In this document: piece after piece, positions 6,550 through 9,171 of the stretch
Layout: every line of letters begins with the position of its first letter
Position numbering within the stretch: position 1 is the first letter of the stretch
Assembly (NCBI GenBank): GCA_964476375.1
Contig: CAYYZW010000048.1
Location: 1-9,171 of the forward strand
Origin: SAT2750 sp964476375
GTDB lineage: Bacteria > Planctomycetota > Planctomycetia > Pirellulales > Pirellulaceae
Reading direction: 5' to 3'
Length of the DNA: 9,171 nucleotides
The notes under the pieces: generated by a model
The model's input: only the letters and a program-made list of their open reading frames with translations
The model's database searches: none
Told to the model about the DNA's origin: nothing
Position numbers and translations under genes: made by a program

Positions 6550-7987
6550 GGCGGTTCTCAAAGATGATCTGTTCCAGCCCCTCGGGCCGCGTCCTGGCAG
6601 CAGCCACTCGATCCCGGAGCACCTGGGACAACTGCCTGACCGTCCCAGCATGCTCTGGCTGAGAAGCAAGGTTGACCATCTCCACGCTGTCTGCCTGGTG
6701 GTCATACAGTTCCGCCCCCCCCGCTCCCTGCTCACCCCATTCGGTATAGCGGTAACGGGGAGTACGAATGCTGTAACCGTTGGCATACTGCGTCAGTGCG
6801 GCGGTGCGGGGCGTCGCTTTCGGATCCGCCAGTGCCGGAACCAGGCTCACACCGGAAAGATAGGCAGGGGCCTTGAGTCCGCACATCTGGGCCAGGGTCG
6901 GGTAGAAATCGAGCATCTCGGCAGGCGTCCGGGCTGTCGAACCGACTGCCGTGACTCCCGGCCCGGCAATCACCAGCGGGACCCGGGCCGCGTTTTCAAA
7001 CAACGTGGTCTTTTGCCAGTGGCCATGCTCTCCCATGTGGTAGCCATGGTCGGAGGTAAAGATCACGATCGTGTTCTTGTCCAGGCCGGTCTGCGCCAGC
7101 GCGTCGAGGATTCGCCCCACCTGGGCATCGGCAAAGGTAATCGAGGCGTAGTAAGCCTGGATCGCCTCGCGTGAGAGCTTGTCACTCAGGTTGAGCTGGT
7201 TCTTCTTGCGGGTAATGGAAAGCTGCGCGGAGCGGGGGAGCGTATCGAGATATCCCTCCGGCACCTGGGGCACGACGATTTTCTCCCGGGGGTACATCTG
7301 GAAGTATTTTTTCGGGGCCACGTAGGGTGTATGCGGCCGGTAGAGTCCCACCGCCAGGAAGAATCTCTGATCATCCTCCGCGTATTGCTCAAGCAACCTG
7401 ACCGCCTCGCTCGCGGCAATCCCGTCGGTCTGTTCCTCGTCGGTCCCATCGGCTGCCAGCCAGCTGAGCGTACCGCCGAACTGCCCCGGCTGCAGGCTGA
7501 AAATCAGGTCCTCGTCCGCCTTGTCCCGGCCGCGGGGATTGACCGTGAAGTCCCAGGAGTAAGGGTCGTCATGGCCGCTGGTGCCGATATGCTTGGGGAC
7601 GTTGTAGTGATAGATCTTGCCCACCCGGGTCGCCACGTAGTCGTTGGCGCGAAACATCTGCGACATCGTCTGCACGCTTGGTACATGCTCGCGAATGTAG
7701 ATCGCATTGCGGCGAACCAGGTTCTGGTCGGGATAAAGCCCGGTCATGAAAGACGCCCGGCTGGGGCCACAGAGGGGAAACTGGCAGTAGGCGTGTTCAA
7801 ATCGCACTCCCCGCCGGGCCAGTTGGTCGATATTCGGCGACTTGACCTGGGGATGGCCGTAGGATCCGAGATCACAGTTCAGGTCATCACAGATCAAGAA
7901 AAGGACATTCGGCGGATCCTGGGCAGTGACTTGCTGCCAGGGGAGACAGACCAGGACGGCAAGAACCAGGAATCGGGTGAAGTTCAT
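6536..7987 (-). CDS. Secreted Cys-type sulfatase 2 (iduronate-2-sulfatase-like, family S1)
   Basis: Sulfatase of 483 residues, clearly of a different subfamily from its convergent neighbour. I chose the ATG at 7987 because it opens a signal peptide (MNFTRFLVLAVLVCLPW, cleavage after VTA near residue 22). The frame reaches an upstream ATG at 8077, but that adds 30 residues unlike a signal. Residues visible: D34 and D35 (CDDLN), C73-G-P-S-R77 with C73 as the formylglycine precursor, K124 and H127 in GKIYHYN, H219 in RPHTPYVAPKKYF, D313 and H314 in SDHGYHMGEHGHW, and K326. The RPHTP and SDHGYHxGEHGHW blocks are those of iduronate-2-sulfatase-like enzymes, but in planctomycetes this type has diverse glycan substrates, so iduronate specificity is not implied. 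GGAG at 7999-8002 is a weak ribosome binding site. It is divergent from the 280-residue gene. Confidence 0.93.
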   Translation of the reverse strand: MNFTRFLVLAVLVCLPWQQVTAQDPPNVLFLICDDLNCDLGSYGHPQVKSPNIDQLARRGVRFEHAYCQFPLCGPSRASFMTGLYPDQNLVRRNAIYIREHVPSVQTMSQMFRANDYVATRVGKIYHYNVPKHIGTSGHDDPYSWDFTVNPRGRDKADEDLIFSLQPGQFGGTLSWLAADGTDEEQTDGIAASEAVRLLEQYAEDDQRFFLAVGLYRPHTPYVAPKKYFQMYPREKIVVPQVPEGYLDTLPRSAQLSITRKKNQLNLSDKLSREAIQAYYASITFADAQVGRILDALAQTGLDKNTIVIFTSDHGYHMGEHGHWQKTTLFENAARVPLVIAGPGVTAVGSTARTPAEMLDFYPTLAQMCGLKAPAYLSGVSLVPALADPKATPRTAALTQYANGYSIRTPRYRYTEWGEQGAGGAELYDHQADSVEMVNLASQPEHAGTVRQLSQVLRDRVAAARTRPEGLEQIIFENRRRIR

Positions 7988-8121
7988 GACAGGGATCGCT
8001 CCGGTTGTGGCATGCGGCGCTACAAAAAACGTGACGACCCAAGTCTGGCCTGATCGACACCGGCCGTCAACTCGCATTGCTCATCTCGTGAGTGGATTCC
8101 AAGGACGTTATATTAACCCTT

Positions 8122-8964
8122 ATGATTCGTCCGCTCCTCACCTGTTTCCTTCTGCTGCTGGCCTGCCCCCTGCTGGCCGAAGGTCCTCTCACGATCCATC
8201 CCGTCGGCAAGGAGTCACCGCACGGGTTCTCACGCATCTTCAGCAAGCGAGTAGTCGTCTTTCAAATCCCGGTCTATGCCACCAGCCAGACACCCGACAT
8301 CAAGGTCCTGCACGCCGCGGGCGTACTGGCCCAGTACCTCGACAACGACGCCGACGGCAAGGTCGACAACAAGCTCGTGGTTGCCACGATGATCCAGAAA
8401 AAGGCCGCCATGATCATGGCGGCGACGGAGCGAAGCTTCCAGCGACTTGATGTGCACCGCCATATTCCCGAGCGAACCTGGGACAGCATGATCCTGCAGG
8501 GCCTCTATGGCGAGGAAACCATTCCGGGCGGCATCGAATCAGGCAAGGGAGATGCGTCCCTGGAGGAGGTACTGCACCTGGTGACGCACGCGGGCTATGC
8601 CCATGCATATCCTCGCGAACTGGGGGAACGACCCGGAACACAACTCGCCCTGGCCATGGACAAGGCACGGGGGGGGTATTTTCGCAGGGTGCCGGCTCGT
8701 TACCCCCCGACTGCCTGGTACACCTACGATGATCGGAGCTGCGACTATGGCTGCCAGATTACCGAGTATATTTACTGGGGGCTGACCTCGCTGCTTGGGG
8801 GCCAGCAATACCCGGGGCGGTTCATGAACATCCAGCACGAGTGGAGACTGAACACGGCCGAGAAGCTCATGCAGGGAGACCCGGGCCTCTACAAGATTCT
8901 CAGCGATCCGAAATACAAATTTCCCACACGTCTTCCTGACGGCAAGTATGCCGGCTACCCATGA
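8122..8964 (+). CDS. Secreted protein of unknown function with EF-hand-like loop and ExxxHxxxH motif
   Basis: I do not recognise a named family for this 280-residue protein. The ATG at 8122 opens a signal peptide (MIRPLLTCFLLLLACPLLA, cleavage after LLA near residue 19; LLAC at 12-15 is a less likely lipobox). The frame extends to a GTG at 8092, which would precede the signal. Residues 74-82 (DNDADGKVD) resemble a calcium-binding loop. E148, H152 and H156 in EEVLHLVTH are spaced ExxxHxxxH, followed by AGYAHAYP, and C207 and C211 form CDYGC just before QITEYIYWG. These suggest a metal-binding, perhaps hydrolytic, exported protein, but this is inference. The downstream PQQ-like gene starts 25 bp after the stop, so the two probably form an operon. 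TATATT at 8109-8114 could be a -10 box giving a very short leader. Confidence 0.85.
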   Translation: MIRPLLTCFLLLLACPLLAEGPLTIHPVGKESPHGFSRIFSKRVVVFQIPVYATSQTPDIKVLHAAGVLAQYLDNDADGKVDNKLVVATMIQKKAAMIMAATERSFQRLDVHRHIPERTWDSMILQGLYGEETIPGGIESGKGDASLEEVLHLVTHAGYAHAYPRELGERPGTQLALAMDKARGGYFRRVPARYPPTAWYTYDDRSCDYGCQITEYIYWGLTSLLGGQQYPGRFMNIQHEWRLNTAEKLMQGDPGLYKILSDPKYKFPTRLPDGKYAGYP

Positions 8965-8979
8965 AAAAGACCTGCTCCT

Positions 8980-8983
8980 GGAG
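8980..8983 (+). promoter_or_regulatory. Ribosome binding site of the PQQ-like gene
   Basis: GGAG lies 6 bases upstream of the ATG at 8990. It decides that start over the ATG at 8961, which overlaps the previous stop but hits a stop codon after 11 residues. Confidence 0.55.
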
Positions 8984-8989
8984 ATCCCC

Positions 8990-9171
8990 ATGCTGAAGCC
9001 TCCCTGGATTCTTCTCGCCTGCCTGCTGCTGGCGGCGCCGGCCCCCAGTGATGCGGATGACTGGCCCCACTGGCGAGGACTGCATCGCAACGCCACCGTC
9101 AACGAGCCCTCGCATTTCAAGGGGGGGAGCTGGCCGGCTGCCGCGGCGACCTGGAGCGCCCAGACCGGTGC
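8990..9171 (+). CDS. 5' end of a secreted PQQ-like beta-propeller repeat protein (partial)
   Basis: About 60 codons are present before the window ends. The ATG at 8990 begins MLKPPWILLACLLLAAPAP, a signal peptide with cleavage near APA or SDA. The mature start DDWPHWRG (residues 23-30), followed by HRN, is the usual opening of planctomycetal PQQ-binding-like (BamB/quinoprotein-like) propeller proteins, where WPxWRGPxRNG recurs. Here the proline is replaced by leucine (WRGLHRN). Only the N-terminus is visible, so the number of blades and any enzyme activity cannot be judged. It is probably co-transcribed with the preceding 280-residue gene. Confidence 0.7.
   Translation, partial: MLKPPWILLACLLLAAPAPSDADDWPHWRGLHRNATVNEPSHFKGGSWPAAAATWSAQTG

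Noticed and set aside
6311..7174. Open frame of 287 codons on the plus strand across the ends of both sulfatase genes
   Set aside because: It overlaps the well-supported ends of sulfatase 1 and sulfatase 2, has no recognisable domain or signal, and its composition (rich in R, P, G, H) is that of a GC-rich shadow frame.
7331..8053. Open frame of 240 codons on the plus strand opposite sulfatase 2
   Set aside because: It lies antisense to the conserved catalytic region of sulfatase 2; no family motif is visible, and long antisense frames are expected from third-position GC bias.
8961..8996. ATG overlapping the stop of the 280-residue gene (ATGA) as start of the next gene
   Set aside because: The frame ends after 11 codons. 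The ATG at 8990 has a ribosome binding site, a signal peptide and the DDWPHWRG motif.

Overview
This GC-rich window carries large secreted enzymes, two formylglycine-type sulfatases, an NPCBM domain, a LamG domain, an FG-GAP/UnbV propeller protein and the start of a PQQ-like repeat protein. Together these point to a member of the Planctomycetota, probably a Pirellulales-type marine or aquatic polysaccharide degrader. The assignment rests on gene content and protein style only. There is no rRNA, tRNA, CRISPR array or mobile element in the window.

Layout. Bases 1-91 are non-coding apart from a short inverted repeat. A long GH36-type alpha-galactosidase-like gene lies on the minus strand (92-3316). 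It is divergent from an FG-GAP/ASPIC-UnbV protein (3540-5021, +), and the roughly 220 bp between them holds a perfect 7-bp stem inverted repeat. The FG-GAP gene ends in a likely intrinsic terminator. Sulfatase 1 follows (5097-6527, +) and meets sulfatase 2 (6536-7987, -) tail to tail with only 8 bp between stop codons. Sulfatase 2 is divergent from a 280-residue secreted protein of unknown function (8122-8964, +). That gene is followed after 25 bp by the 5' end of a PQQ-like propeller gene that runs off the window.

How the parts may work together (inference): a secreted alpha-galactosidase-like hydrolase and two sulfatases of different subfamilies would fit stepwise breakdown of a sulfated alpha-galactan or similar glycan. 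No SusC/SusD pair, sulfatase-maturing radical SAM enzyme or regulator lies in the window, so the locus, if it is one, is incomplete here.

The most unusual observation is in the GH36 gene. A LamG domain is inserted in a loop of the catalytic barrel with its halves in the wrong order: the C-terminal half comes first, then the N-terminal half. It reads as a circularly permuted LamG and keeps the reading frame throughout. The second item worth attention is the unrecognised 280-residue protein, which has an EF-hand-like loop, an ExxxHxxxH pattern and a CxxxC pair.
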